49,268 nucleotides of DNA from Butyricicoccus faecihominis (GTDB taxonomy: Bacteria; Bacillota; Clostridia; Oscillospirales; Butyricicoccaceae). The notes under the pieces are model-generated. The model had not been told where the DNA came from. It did not search any database and was given only the letters and a program-made list of their open reading frames with translations. Of the stretch, positions 17,309-25,536 are shown in pieces. Every line of letters starts with the position of its first letter. Position 1 is the stretch's first letter. The translations under genes were made by a program, and so were the position numbers. The stretch is from NCBI RefSeq assembly GCF_024462775.1, contig NZ_JANGCE010000028.1:1-49268 (forward strand), in the 5' to 3' direction.

Positions 17309-17704
17309 TTAAACAATTACGGTTCCATCGATGTTGGTAAATACATTGCCCTTCATGTCGCTGCTGTCCACCGTGGTGATCACGGTGCGGTTTTTTACAT
17401 TGACGAGAAAGGCGGTCCGGTCCACTAGGATCAGGGTATCCTCTAGGTTCTTTTCCTCCGCCAGCTTGACGCCCTCGCCCAAACGGTTGAGGCTGTCCTC
17501 GTCCAGCTCGATCTGGTGATCGATGGTGCGCTTGACGGCATGCTTGGAAAACGCCACGCCGCTTGTCTCCTGCAGCTGACGCTTGAGTACGTTTTGGAAG
17601 GACTCTCCCGATTCCTGCTGCTCCGCAGTCCGGCCGGGGGCCTGTCCGCCGGGTAGGATCGGCGTTCCCGTTATGATCGGGCGATAAAATTTGATCTCAT
17701 CCAT
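17309..17704 (-). CDS. Flagellar operon protein (TIGR02530 family)
   Basis: A 131-residue protein of the uncharacterised family found between flgD and flgE in Gram-positive flagellar operons. The typical pattern is present: FSKHAVKRTIDHQIELDEDS, then LGEGVKLAEEK, and a C-terminal strand region (AFLVNVKNRTVITTVD). It probably helps hook assembly, but the family has no firm function that I can state. It is flanked by flgD (19 bases upstream) and flgE. Confidence 0.88.
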   Translation of the reverse strand: MDEIKFYRPIITGTPILPGGQAPGRTAEQQESGESFQNVLKRQLQETSGVAFSKHAVKRTIDHQIELDEDSLNRLGEGVKLAEEKNLEDTLILVDRTAFLVNVKNRTVITTVDSSDMKGNVFTNIDGTVIV

Positions 17705-17723
17705 GCGATCTCCTCCTTCCGCG

Positions 17724-18500
17724 TCAATCCTGCCGCTTGGTCTTGATGGTCACCGGCTTGTAGACCGATTTCTCACCGTTTTGATCGGTCACGACCACGT
17801 TGATATAGTAGCCGGTCTCCGCTTCGAGCCCGTCGATCGATTGGCTGGTGACTGCCTTTTGCTCCTTGGGGCCCGCCATGGTGCCAGCTTCGACTGCCTC
17901 GACGGTGTCAAACGGGCCTTCCTTGCCGTAATAGACGGTGTAACGCAGGCCGGCAGCGGACGCTTCGTCCTCCGTGGGCACTTCCCACTTGACGGTGGCC
18001 GATGAACTGTCCACATCCTCGGTTTTTACAGAATAGTTGGTGGGGGTGACCAGACTGACGCCGGACGATACGCCGTTCGACACATCCATGATCTGGTTCA
18101 TGCTATACTTTTTACCGCCCACATAGACGACATATTCGTCGTCCACCAGTGAAATCCGCTGCACGGGGCCCGTGGTGGTGTCCAGTTCGCCGTTCACCTT
18201 AAAGCGGGAGGCGGTCACCGTTTTGCCCACAAGGCTCATGGCGTAGTTGCTGCGGGCATAGCCTGCCATCTCCTGCATCTGCTGCATGTTGGAGAACTGC
18301 ACCATCTGTTCGACCATCTGGTTGTTGTCCATCGGGTTCATAAAATCCTGATTTTGCATCTGCGCCACGATCAGCTTGAGAAAATCGGACTGATCCATGG
18401 TCGAATTATCGGTCTTATCGGTAAACACCGCGTCATAAACGCCGCTTGATTTGCCCATGGCCCGTTCCTGACCCGATACATTGCCAACGCCCATATCCAT
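17724..18500 (-). CDS. flgD: Flagellar hook capping protein FlgD with a fibronectin type III-like domain
   Basis: Hook-cap scaffold, 258 residues. The FlgD core is at about 33-75 (DFLKLIVAQMQNQDFMNPMD, then QMVQFSNMQQMQEM), followed by a Tudor-like segment at about 85-140 (SLVGKTVTASRFKVNGELD). The last 105 residues (about 150-255) match the pattern of a fibronectin type III domain: SATVKWEVP, LRYTVYYGKEG, SIDGLEAETGYYINVVVTDQ and a final strand. Many FlgD proteins have an Ig-like domain inserted near this point, so this could be its local variant. It follows fliK by 10 bases. Confidence 0.93.
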   Translation of the reverse strand: MDMGVGNVSGQERAMGKSSGVYDAVFTDKTDNSTMDQSDFLKLIVAQMQNQDFMNPMDNNQMVEQMVQFSNMQQMQEMAGYARSNYAMSLVGKTVTASRFKVNGELDTTTGPVQRISLVDDEYVVYVGGKKYSMNQIMDVSNGVSSGVSLVTPTNYSVKTEDVDSSSATVKWEVPTEDEASAAGLRYTVYYGKEGPFDTVEAVEAGTMAGPKEQKAVTSQSIDGLEAETGYYINVVVTDQNGEKSVYKPVTIKTKRQD

Positions 18501-18510
18501 CCTCCTCTCT

Positions 18511-19653
18511 TTAAATGTAGGTATCCAGTCCCGCCCGGATCAGGGCCGGGGCTGAAAACAGCTGCATGGGATCGTCCCGCGCCGCTTTTTCGCCGTAGAA
18601 TACGTTTTGGTTTTGCCCGTGGAAGCTTTGCCGCTGGCCGCCAAACTGCTGCGCGAATTGGCGCGCCATGTCGAACTGCTGGCTTTGCGCCTGCGCGCCG
18701 GCATTTTCCGCCGCCTTTGGCACCGCCTGCTGCACCTCTACGCCCATGGGACGCATGGCTTCCCGCAGCGCCGCCAGCTCGTGATTGATCGCCTTGGCCG
18801 TGCCCGTGCTTGCCGTTAGGATGGACAGGGTGGTTTTCCCTTCCGCTTCCGTGAGCTTGACCGTGATCTCGCCCAGCGATTCCGGCTTCAGCTTCATGCT
18901 GAATTCCTTTCGCCCAAGCGCCATCTCGCGAGACAGGCCCTCGTCCAGCTGCCGGGATAGCGGAGGCGCTTCGCCGGTCTCCCGGTTTTCCCGGAGGGTT
19001 TCGGTAAAGTCTGTGTGTTTGGCCCCTTCGGTCGCCGCCAAATCCTGCCGCCCTGCCGCGCTGTTTTCCGCCGTGGGCTGCTCCAACTGCCGCTTGGCCG
19101 CCTGCACCGCGCTGCGGAACCGGCCTTCCGCCTGATAATCCTGCGCCGCGCTGTCGGTTTGCCGACCCGACGGCTGCTCGACGTAAGAGGTCTCGAGCAC
19201 CCGTACCTGCTCGTCGCCCGCCGCCGCTTGCTCTGTCTGCGCCGCGCCGGATTCCGCGAAAGGCTGTGTGGCCGCGCCTTCGCGCCGCGCCGCCGCGTCC
19301 GATACGCCGGATACGCCTGCCGCCTGCACCACCGCGCCGGGCTGATCGGGCCGCATCACGGGCTGTATCAGCGCCATACCGGCAAGCTCGCTCATCATCG
19401 CGCGCGCTTGCTGCTCGGCGTCGCCGCCGTCCGCCGTGCCCATCGCGGCCAGCAGTTCGGCCATCGCGCCTTCCAGTTGCTCCGGGTCGCCGTCCTGCAG
19501 CAGCCCTTCGCCGCCGTTTTCGGTCATTTGCTCCATCATGCTTTGGAAGATCGCCATGAACGGATCGCCCGCCGGCTCTGTGCCCAGACCGCGCCGCAGC
19601 TGTTCCAGCCCCGCGTTCAGTCTGGCTTCGCTTCGCAAATTCACTTGTTCCAT
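18511..19653 (-). CDS. fliK: Flagellar hook-length control protein FliK
   Basis: Molecular ruler that measures the hook and triggers the FlhB switch, 380 residues. The long N-terminal two thirds are low-complexity and rich in Ala, Gln and Glu. The C-terminal Flg_hook domain starts near residue 250 with LKPESLGEITVKLTEAEG, followed by the LAALREAMRPMGVEVQQ helix-strand. A strong AAAGGAGGTGAG site precedes the ATG. It lies between fliJ and flgD as in Bacillus. A second FliK-like gene is at 1306-2703. Confidence 0.92.
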   Translation of the reverse strand: MEQVNLRSEARLNAGLEQLRRGLGTEPAGDPFMAIFQSMMEQMTENGGEGLLQDGDPEQLEGAMAELLAAMGTADGGDAEQQARAMMSELAGMALIQPVMRPDQPGAVVQAAGVSGVSDAAARREGAATQPFAESGAAQTEQAAAGDEQVRVLETSYVEQPSGRQTDSAAQDYQAEGRFRSAVQAAKRQLEQPTAENSAAGRQDLAATEGAKHTDFTETLRENRETGEAPPLSRQLDEGLSREMALGRKEFSMKLKPESLGEITVKLTEAEGKTTLSILTASTGTAKAINHELAALREAMRPMGVEVQQAVPKAAENAGAQAQSQQFDMARQFAQQFGGQRQSFHGQNQNVFYGEKAARDDPMQLFSAPALIRAGLDTYI

Positions 19654-19760
19654 CTCTTTCTCACCTCCTTTCCCTGAAGATATCTATATCGATCGCGCGG
19701 CGCGGCCAAGTGCCGTGCGCGCGAATCGAACGAAAGAATGGGCGTATCCGCGCGACGCGT

Positions 19761-20210
19761 TTATACGCTTCTGCTGCGGATCACCTGTGAGGATACAAAT
19801 TCAGAAAGAATCTTTTCGCGTTCCTTGCCTTCTTCTAAGCGGTATTCCTCCCGCTGGCGGTCCTCCAGCTTGTCCAGCGAGGTGACCTCCTGCGAGGCGG
19901 CCACCACGACCTGCAACTGTGCTTCCGACGCCTGCCGGGCCGCTTCGAGCGCCTGCCGGAGCTGTTCCCCGCTGCGGCGGCCGTTTTCCAGATACAAGCG
20001 GTAGACCATCAGTTCGCCCGAATCCATGCCTTGGCGCTGGCGCTCGGCCAGCTCGTGCGATTTTTGCTGCAGCTCGCCGGATAGGGCGCGCATTTGCGCT
20101 TCGATCTCCCGCTCCCGTGCCCGGCAGCGGGCCAGCGCGTCCTTCTCCCGGTCGAGCAGCTGGTTTTTATAGGAGCGCATCCGCTCCAGACTGAATTTGA
20201 AGTTTTTCAT
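19761..20210 (-). CDS. fliJ: Flagellar export chaperone FliJ
   Basis: A 149-residue coiled-coil protein beginning MKNFKFSLERMRSYKNQLLD, typical of FliJ, with nearly continuous heptad-like helices to the end. FliJ forms the central stalk of the FliI ATPase and recycles export chaperones. Its ATG overlaps the fliI stop codon. A 107-base gap without obvious signals separates it from fliK. Confidence 0.93.
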   Translation of the reverse strand: MKNFKFSLERMRSYKNQLLDREKDALARCRAREREIEAQMRALSGELQQKSHELAERQRQGMDSGELMVYRLYLENGRRSGEQLRQALEAARQASEAQLQVVVAASQEVTSLDKLEDRQREEYRLEEGKEREKILSEFVSSQVIRSRSV

Positions 20211-21526
20211 CGAATGACTTCCTCCAACAGCTGCATGGTCTGTTCAAAATCGATCTTTTCCTCGACCCGCTGCGTCAGGAACCCGTTGATGCGTCCCATA
20301 TGGGCCACGGCGGTGTCCAGCTCGGGGTTGGTGCCGCTTTTATACGCGCCAATGGAGATCAGATCCTCGTTATCGCGGTAGATCGACATCATGTTGCGAA
20401 TCTGTCCCGCCGTTTGCACATGTTCGGGCGAGGCGATCTCGTTCATCAAACGGCTGACGCTGCCCAGCACGTCGATGGCGGGATAGTGGTTTTTCGCCGC
20501 GAGGCGGCGCGACAGGATGATATGCCCGTCGATAATGCCGCGCACGGTATCGGAAATGGGTTCGTTGGTATCGTCGCCCTCGACCAACACGGTGTAAATG
20601 CCGGTGATCGATCCGGTCTCAAAATTACCGGAGCGCTCGAGCAGCTTGGGCAGGGCGGAATAGATCGAAGGGGTATAGCCTCTGGCCACGGGCGCTTCGC
20701 CGGTGGCCAGCCCGATCTCGCGCTGGGCCATGGCAAAGCGCGTGAGCGAATCCATCATCAGCAGCACATGCCGCCCCCGGCGCTGGAAATATTCCGCGAT
20801 CGAGGTGGCGGTCATCGCGCATTTGAAGCGCATCATCGCCGGCTGGTCGGAGGTCGCCACCACCAGCACCGAACGGGCCAGCCCTTCGGGCCCTAGATCC
20901 CGGTTCATGAATTCGACGACCTCGCGCCCGCGTTCGCCCACGAGCGCGATCACGTTGATATCCGCCTTGACGTTGCGCGCGATCATGCCCATCAGCGTGG
21001 ACTTGCCCACGCCGCTGCCCGCGAAGATGCCCATACGCTGTCCCTTGCCGATGGTGAGCAGGCCGTCGATCGACTTGACCCCCATCTCCATGGGTTCGCT
21101 GATGGGCGGGCGTTCCATCGGGTTGGCGGGCGTGCCGCCGATCGAGATGGTGTCGCCGCCTGTGACCGGCCCGCCGCCGTCAATGGGCACGCCCAGCGCG
21201 TCCACGGTGCGGCCGATCAGCTCGTCGCTGACCCGAACGGTCAGCTTGCGGCCCGTATTGCGCACGGGACAGCCGAAGCCGATCCCGTCCGTTTCCTGAT
21301 AAGGCATCAGATAGACCCGGTTTTCCGCGATCCCGACGACCTCGGAGACCAGCGTTTTATCCTCCCGGTCGCTTCGGATGGTACAGATATCGCCGATGCT
21401 GCAGGCAAGGCCTGTGGCTTCCAGCGTCATACCGGCGATCTTGCTGATGCGCCCTTCGTGATCCAAAAGATCGCTCAAATGCACCATACGGCGGAAACGG
21501 CTCATATCCAAATCATGGTGCTTCAT
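20207..21526 (-). CDS. fliI: Flagellum-specific ATPase FliI
   Basis: Export ATPase of 439 residues, related to the F1 beta subunit. The P-loop GSGVGKSTLMG (Walker A) and the LLMMDSLTRFAMAQREIG segment with the Walker B aspartate are intact, as are the RSVLVVATSDQPAMMRFK and SVSRLMNEIASPEH motifs. I chose the ATG at 21526 because GGGAGAG precedes it; the frame is open 12 codons further, over fliH. It overlaps the fliH end by 14 bases and fliJ by 4. Confidence 0.96.
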   Translation of the reverse strand: MKHHDLDMSRFRRMVHLSDLLDHEGRISKIAGMTLEATGLACSIGDICTIRSDREDKTLVSEVVGIAENRVYLMPYQETDGIGFGCPVRNTGRKLTVRVSDELIGRTVDALGVPIDGGGPVTGGDTISIGGTPANPMERPPISEPMEMGVKSIDGLLTIGKGQRMGIFAGSGVGKSTLMGMIARNVKADINVIALVGERGREVVEFMNRDLGPEGLARSVLVVATSDQPAMMRFKCAMTATSIAEYFQRRGRHVLLMMDSLTRFAMAQREIGLATGEAPVARGYTPSIYSALPKLLERSGNFETGSITGIYTVLVEGDDTNEPISDTVRGIIDGHIILSRRLAAKNHYPAIDVLGSVSRLMNEIASPEHVQTAGQIRNMMSIYRDNEDLISIGAYKSGTNPELDTAVAHMGRINGFLTQRVEEKIDFEQTMQLLEEVIR

Positions 21527-22214
21527 TGCGCGTCTCTCCCGTACCGGCGTCCATATCGGCAAAGGCCTCGCGCAGGTGCCCCGTCTGCACGGACAGCGTG
21601 GCCACCAGCGTGCCTTCGTCTGTATTCACACGGCAGGTGTCGTCCGGGCTGGGCGTGGGGGCGACCTCCGCGGTGCCGCGGTATTCCGGTTTTTTCAGTT
21701 CTTCATTTAAGTAACCCACCAGACCGACCAGCCGCTCGGACACGTCCACGGTCAGCCAGCGGGAGTGCTTGACGGAGGAGACCGTCTTTAACACCAGCGG
21801 CGCGAGCGCCAGATCGTCCTCCGCGAGCTTTTGCAGCATCACCTTTTCGGCGATGTCCACCGCCAGATATTTCAGCTCTCTGGCGTACTGTTCCATATAT
21901 TGATCCTGCTGCTCTTGCAGCTCGATCAGCAGTGCGTCCACACGATCCAGCGCCTCGCGCAGCTCGCCGCGCTTTTGATGGATCGCGTCCGCGTAGGCGC
22001 GCTCGGCCGCCTCGGCCTTGACCTTTTCCAGTTCCTCTGCAAAAAGAACGGCCATTTCCTCCCGCGTGGGTGGGGTGGGCGGTTCGGGCGGTATTTCTTC
22101 CGGTTCCGGCGGTTCGGGTTCGGGCGGCGGGGAAAGGTCGATATCCGGGATGCACACCGCATCCTCCCACTCCCGGAAGGCCGCCTGTTTCAGGATATCA
22201 GGCAATGATCTCAT
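21513..22214 (-). CDS. fliH: Flagellar export regulator FliH
   Basis: A 233-residue stator-like partner of FliI. After a short N-terminus there is a proline/glutamate-rich stretch at about 28-50, then a long helix (EEMAVLFAEELEKVKAEAAE) and the FliH/V-ATPase E-type C-terminal domain (VDIAEKVMLQKLAEDD). It holds FliI near the switch. It overlaps both fliG (17 bases) and fliI (14 bases). Confidence 0.92.
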   Translation of the reverse strand: MRSLPDILKQAAFREWEDAVCIPDIDLSPPPEPEPPEPEEIPPEPPTPPTREEMAVLFAEELEKVKAEAAERAYADAIHQKRGELREALDRVDALLIELQEQQDQYMEQYARELKYLAVDIAEKVMLQKLAEDDLALAPLVLKTVSSVKHSRWLTVDVSERLVGLVGYLNEELKKPEYRGTAEVAPTPSPDDTCRVNTDEGTLVATLSVQTGHLREAFADMDAGTGETRNEAP

Positions 22215-23241
22215 CCCCTCCTCTGGAAATGGTGATCTCGCCGCTCTCCTCCAGAGAACGGATGATGTTTACGATGCGCTGCTGCGCTTCCTCCACGTCC
22301 CGCATACGGATGTTGTGCAAGTATTCGATATCGGTCAGGATATTTTCCTGCGCGCGCTTGGACATATTGCTCAGCAGGATGCTCTTGACCTCTTCGTTGG
22401 AGCCCTTGATGGCGATCGCCAGATCCTGACTGTCGACCTCGCGCAGGAAGCGCTGGATATCCATGTCGTCCAGCTTGACGATATCCTCGAACACGAACAT
22501 GAGCTTGCGGATATTTTCGGAAAGCTCGGGATCCTTCTGGCCCAGTTCGTCGAAAATGCGTTTTTCCGTTGTCCGGTCGGTGTGGTTCATGATATCGGCC
22601 ACGTAGTTGACGCCGCCGATCTCGGCCAGATTGTCGGACGCAATGCCCGAGAAGCGCTTTTCCAGCACCTTTTCCACAATATGAACAATTTCGGGCGACA
22701 CGCTTTCCAGCCTCGCGATACGCTGGATCACATCGAGCTGCACCTCGCGCGGAAGCGCGGAAACCACCTGCGAGGCCTGCTCCGACCGGGCGTAGGACAG
22801 GATGAGCGCAATGGTCTGCGGGTGCTCGTTTTGCAGCATCATCATGAGGCCCCGGTAACTGGATTTACGCACAAATTCAAAGGGATGCTTTTGCATGGCC
22901 TGCCGGATGCGCTCCATATAGGACCCGGCGCGCTGCGTGCCGAAGGCTTTTTCCAAAATATTGCGCGCGTAATCCACGCCGCCCTCGGAAATGACCTTTT
23001 GCGTGACGCAGAGGCCGTAAAAATCCTCCATAACGGCTTCCAGCTCCGCCGTGGGCAGGTGCTTAAGCCGCGCTACCTCGAGCGAGATGGCTTCGATCTC
23101 ATCCTCGCGCAGGTATTTATAAACGGACGAAGCCGATTCCGCGCCCATCGCCACGACGACCGCCGCCGCCTTGGTCACGGGGGAAAGGCCCTTTTTGCCG
23201 CTTTCCTCCGGCACGGCGGCCTGTATCGTTTCCTCACTCAC
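22198..23241 (-). CDS. fliG: Flagellar motor switch protein FliG
   Basis: Rotor protein that receives torque from MotA, 347 residues. The N-terminal, middle and C-terminal armadillo-like domains are present; the middle EHPQTIALILSYARSEQASQ motif and the C-terminal torque helix (MFVFEDIVKLDDMDIQRFLR) are clear. The start is GTG, overlapping the fliF stop. Length is normal (about 330-350). Confidence 0.97.
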   Translation of the reverse strand: MSEETIQAAVPEESGKKGLSPVTKAAAVVVAMGAESASSVYKYLREDEIEAISLEVARLKHLPTAELEAVMEDFYGLCVTQKVISEGGVDYARNILEKAFGTQRAGSYMERIRQAMQKHPFEFVRKSSYRGLMMMLQNEHPQTIALILSYARSEQASQVVSALPREVQLDVIQRIARLESVSPEIVHIVEKVLEKRFSGIASDNLAEIGGVNYVADIMNHTDRTTEKRIFDELGQKDPELSENIRKLMFVFEDIVKLDDMDIQRFLREVDSQDLAIAIKGSNEEVKSILLSNMSKRAQENILTDIEYLHNIRMRDVEEAQQRIVNIIRSLEESGEITISRGGDEIIA

Positions 23242-24869
23242 GATTCATCCGCCTCCTTTAACCAAGTGCGAAGCAGCTCCGCGGTGATCTCCGGGTTGGT
23301 TTTTGCGAAATTGCGGACCTCGTTGATGATCTCGCTGCCGCTGTCCTCGCTGACAACTTCGGGGGCGGGCTGCCGCTGGGCGGTCTCCTCCGCCAGCCGC
23401 CGTTCGGCTTCCAGCTCCGCTTCCAGCAGCGCGTCCTCCTGCCGCCGCCTTTTGCGCCGGACGAGCAAAAGGACCGTTACCAAAATGACGATAAGCAGGA
23501 TCACGCCGCCCACGATCGCCCAGACCCACCACGGAATTCCGGTTAAGGTCAGCGCTTGGTTTTCATCCTCCGCGGGCGTGCCCGGCGCATCCGCCGCAGC
23601 GGTGCGGAAGGTGCCCACGCTGATCAGGGCGGGCGGGATATCCGCGCCCTTGGAAATGTTATCGATCAGCTCCTGCCGGCGCACGTTGTTGAGCGTCGGA
23701 TCGTCCACCATGACGGCGATGGTCGCGCGGCTGATCACGGCGTTGCCCTTCTCGATCTGGGTCTTGATATAGTTGTAATCGATCGTCACGTCGCGGCTGA
23801 AGCGGGTGCCCCCGCCGTCCGCGCCCGGGTCGGCATAGACATAGCCCGGGATATCGGTGTTGTTTTCCTCGCCCGCGATGCCCTTGGAGAGCGATACCTC
23901 GCCGTTCACCGCGCCCGCCTGACTGCTGTGCGTCACATAGCCGTTATTCGTCGGCTTGCCGTTTTTGTCGGGCACGCCGCTCATATCGTACTTTTCGGTC
24001 ATCATGGCGTCAAAATCAAGGGTGATCTTGGCCACGGCCACCACGCCGTCCTTGCCGTAGATAGGCGTGAGCAGGCGCACGATATTATCCTCGATATGCT
24101 GCTGCACCATCTGCTCCAGCTCCAGATTTTTGCCGGCGGAGTAGCCGCTCTGCTCCTCGTCCGTTCCGGTGAGCTCCTTCAAGGTGGCGGCGTCCGCCAC
24201 CTCGACATCGGCGGAGGCGAGCTTATAGATGCTGGCCGAAACCAGATTTTTTACAGTCTGCACCTGCGCGGGCGACAGCTCCACCCCGCTTTTCAGGGTG
24301 AGCAGCACGCTGGCCGTGGCTTTGCTGTCCTCCGCGGCCTGCTGCCAAATATAGTCGCTTTCCCGCGCGGGGGTGATGGTCACCGCGGCCCCGCTCACGC
24401 CGTCGATCTTTTTCAGCGTATCCTGAATGCGGTCCTGCAGCTGATACAGCTTGTACTGATCCATCTGCGCCTCGGTCGTGGTCAAGCCGGAATGGCTGTC
24501 GAACACATCGTAGGCAAGGCCGCTTTTGGGCAGGCCCTCGCTCGCAAGCTGCAGCAGGCTTTTGTCGTACAATTCCGCGCGCACCAAAATATCGCCGTTA
24601 CCGTCCATCTGCGGCTGCGCGCCCATCTCCTGCAGGCGGCTGTAAACAGAGGAAGCCTCGGCGGTTTCCAGACCGGAATAGAGCACGCGATAGTCGCTCT
24701 TTTTGCTGTTCAGCGCGACCGTTACGATCACGGCGAACACCAAAAGCGCAACGATAAAAGCTCCCCAAAAAATTTTTCGTTTCTTGGGGAGTGCGATAAT
24801 GTAATTTTTAATATTTATCACGGAATCCTTTACGGTATTCCCGTGTTCCTTCGCAGCCACTTCACTCAC
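23238..24869 (-). CDS. fliF: Flagellar MS-ring protein FliF
   Basis: MS-ring subunit, 543 residues. One membrane segment lies at about 34-52 and a second near 455-475; between them are the ring-building motifs with the conserved DYRVLYSGLETAEASSVYSR and AGAAVTITPAR-like strands (GAAVTITPARESDYIWQQ). The C-terminal cytoplasmic tail (ETAQRQPAPEVV onward) ends with the FliG-binding helix. The start is GTG 24869; GTG 24860, three codons inside, is better spaced from AGGGGTG and may be the real start. A hairpin lies between fliE and this gene. Confidence 0.95.
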   Translation of the reverse strand: MSEVAAKEHGNTVKDSVINIKNYIIALPKKRKIFWGAFIVALLVFAVIVTVALNSKKSDYRVLYSGLETAEASSVYSRLQEMGAQPQMDGNGDILVRAELYDKSLLQLASEGLPKSGLAYDVFDSHSGLTTTEAQMDQYKLYQLQDRIQDTLKKIDGVSGAAVTITPARESDYIWQQAAEDSKATASVLLTLKSGVELSPAQVQTVKNLVSASIYKLASADVEVADAATLKELTGTDEEQSGYSAGKNLELEQMVQQHIEDNIVRLLTPIYGKDGVVAVAKITLDFDAMMTEKYDMSGVPDKNGKPTNNGYVTHSSQAGAVNGEVSLSKGIAGEENNTDIPGYVYADPGADGGGTRFSRDVTIDYNYIKTQIEKGNAVISRATIAVMVDDPTLNNVRRQELIDNISKGADIPPALISVGTFRTAAADAPGTPAEDENQALTLTGIPWWVWAIVGGVILLIVILVTVLLLVRRKRRRQEDALLEAELEAERRLAEETAQRQPAPEVVSEDSGSEIINEVRNFAKTNPEITAELLRTWLKEADES

Positions 24870-24884
24870 CCCTATGAATCGTTA

Positions 24885-24915
24885 GACCAAAACGCGTTTC
24901 CCCCCGGTTTTGGTC
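24885..24915 (-). promoter_or_regulatory. Hairpin between fliE and fliF
   Basis: A 9-bp perfect stem (24885-24893 with 24907-24915, GACCAAAAC/GTTTTGGTC) with a 13-base loop covers the fliE stop codon and most of the gap before fliF. No run of T follows, so it is not a typical terminator. It could be a processing or stabilising structure that sets the ratio of FliE to FliF in the transcript. Confidence 0.5.
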
Positions 24916-25210
24916 ACACCTGCATTTGCATGATCTCCTTGTAGGCGTTCACGATCCGTGTCGTCAACTGCACAGTGGTTTGAACCATACTTTCCGCCTT
25001 GAGCATGTTGACCTGTACCTGCGCCAAATCGTCCACATCCCCGATCGCCAAACGATAAGCGTCCCCCTCGGCCGTGGCCTGCGCCTGCTGCAGCGCGGTC
25101 ACCGCGTCTTCCAGTACGTTTTCAAAGGGAATCTGCGTCTGCTGCCGAACGGTTTCCGGCTTTGCCGCTGTTTTGATCGGATCCATCGGGGTGATCGGAA
25201 TAAATACCAT
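24914..25210 (-). CDS. fliE: Flagellar hook-basal body protein FliE
   Basis: A 98-residue rod protein that links the MS ring to the rod. The pattern PFENVLEDAVTALQQAQATA, LAQVQVNMLKAESMVQTTVQ and RIVNAYKEIMQMQV is typical. The ATG at 25210 (MVFIPITPM) is preferred with GAGG 8 bases upstream; the frame is open seven codons further. It is the first gene of the long operon, 145 bases downstream of a sigma-A-like promoter. Confidence 0.94.
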   Translation of the reverse strand: MVFIPITPMDPIKTAAKPETVRQQTQIPFENVLEDAVTALQQAQATAEGDAYRLAIGDVDDLAQVQVNMLKAESMVQTTVQLTTRIVNAYKEIMQMQV

Positions 25211-25261
25211 TCTGGCCGCCTCGCTTTCCAAAACTCAAAAAAATGGGCCGCCATTGCATGA

Positions 25262-25304
25262 AACCACTGTTTTACACAAAAAAAGCTTTTTTGTTATAGT
25301 GGTT
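25262..25304 (-). promoter_or_regulatory. Hairpin in the fliE operon leader
   Basis: In the predicted 5' leader of the fliE operon, AACCACT (25262-25268) pairs with AGTGGTT (25298-25304), and inside them an A-rich run pairs with a T-rich run around GC at 25285-25286. The palindrome is almost complete. No T run follows in the direction of fliE, so it is more likely a stabilising or protein-binding structure than a terminator. Confidence 0.45.
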
Positions 25305-25354
25305 ACACTCGTTCACTTTTGCAATGAAGGCGATATTTTTATGTATCTTCAATA

Positions 25355-25383
25355 AGTATAAGCTTATTTCAACATTTTGTAAA
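25355..25383 (-). promoter_or_regulatory. Sigma-A-like promoter of the fliE operon
   Basis: On the minus strand, TTTACA (25378-25383) is followed after exactly 17 bases by TATACT (25355-25360). This is a close match to the housekeeping consensus and lies about 145 bases before the fliE start. It would drive the 24-gene run down to flgG. The rest of the gap, 25384-25459, is AT-rich and shows nothing else I can identify; no sigma-28 site is apparent. Confidence 0.7.
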
Positions 25384-25459
25384 GAGAAACTGTTGAAACG
25401 TGTCGATGTTTTTGTAGACTATGCCGAAATTTTTACATGCCGAGGTAAAAAATACCACT

Positions 25460-25509
25460 AAAAGGTAAAAAACAAAGGCAGCCGAAGCTGCCTTTGTTTT
25501 TTACCTTTT
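25460..25509. terminator. Strong bidirectional intrinsic terminator
   Basis: A perfect 23-bp stem (25460-25482 with 25487-25509) closed by the tetraloop CGAA. The core is GCAGC/GCTGC flanked by CAAAGG/CCTTTG, A-runs and T-runs, so the transcript of the flgB-flgC-unknown operon ends in a GC-rich stem followed by U. The same structure works on the other strand, although no plus-strand gene leads into it. Confidence 0.85.
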
Positions 25510-25536
25510 TACTTGTTCCGCGCCCGCGCCATCGGT

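Noticed and set aside
23556-24944. A long open frame opposite fliF
   Set aside because: Same reasons: a mirror of fliF codon use without motifs or ribosome site.
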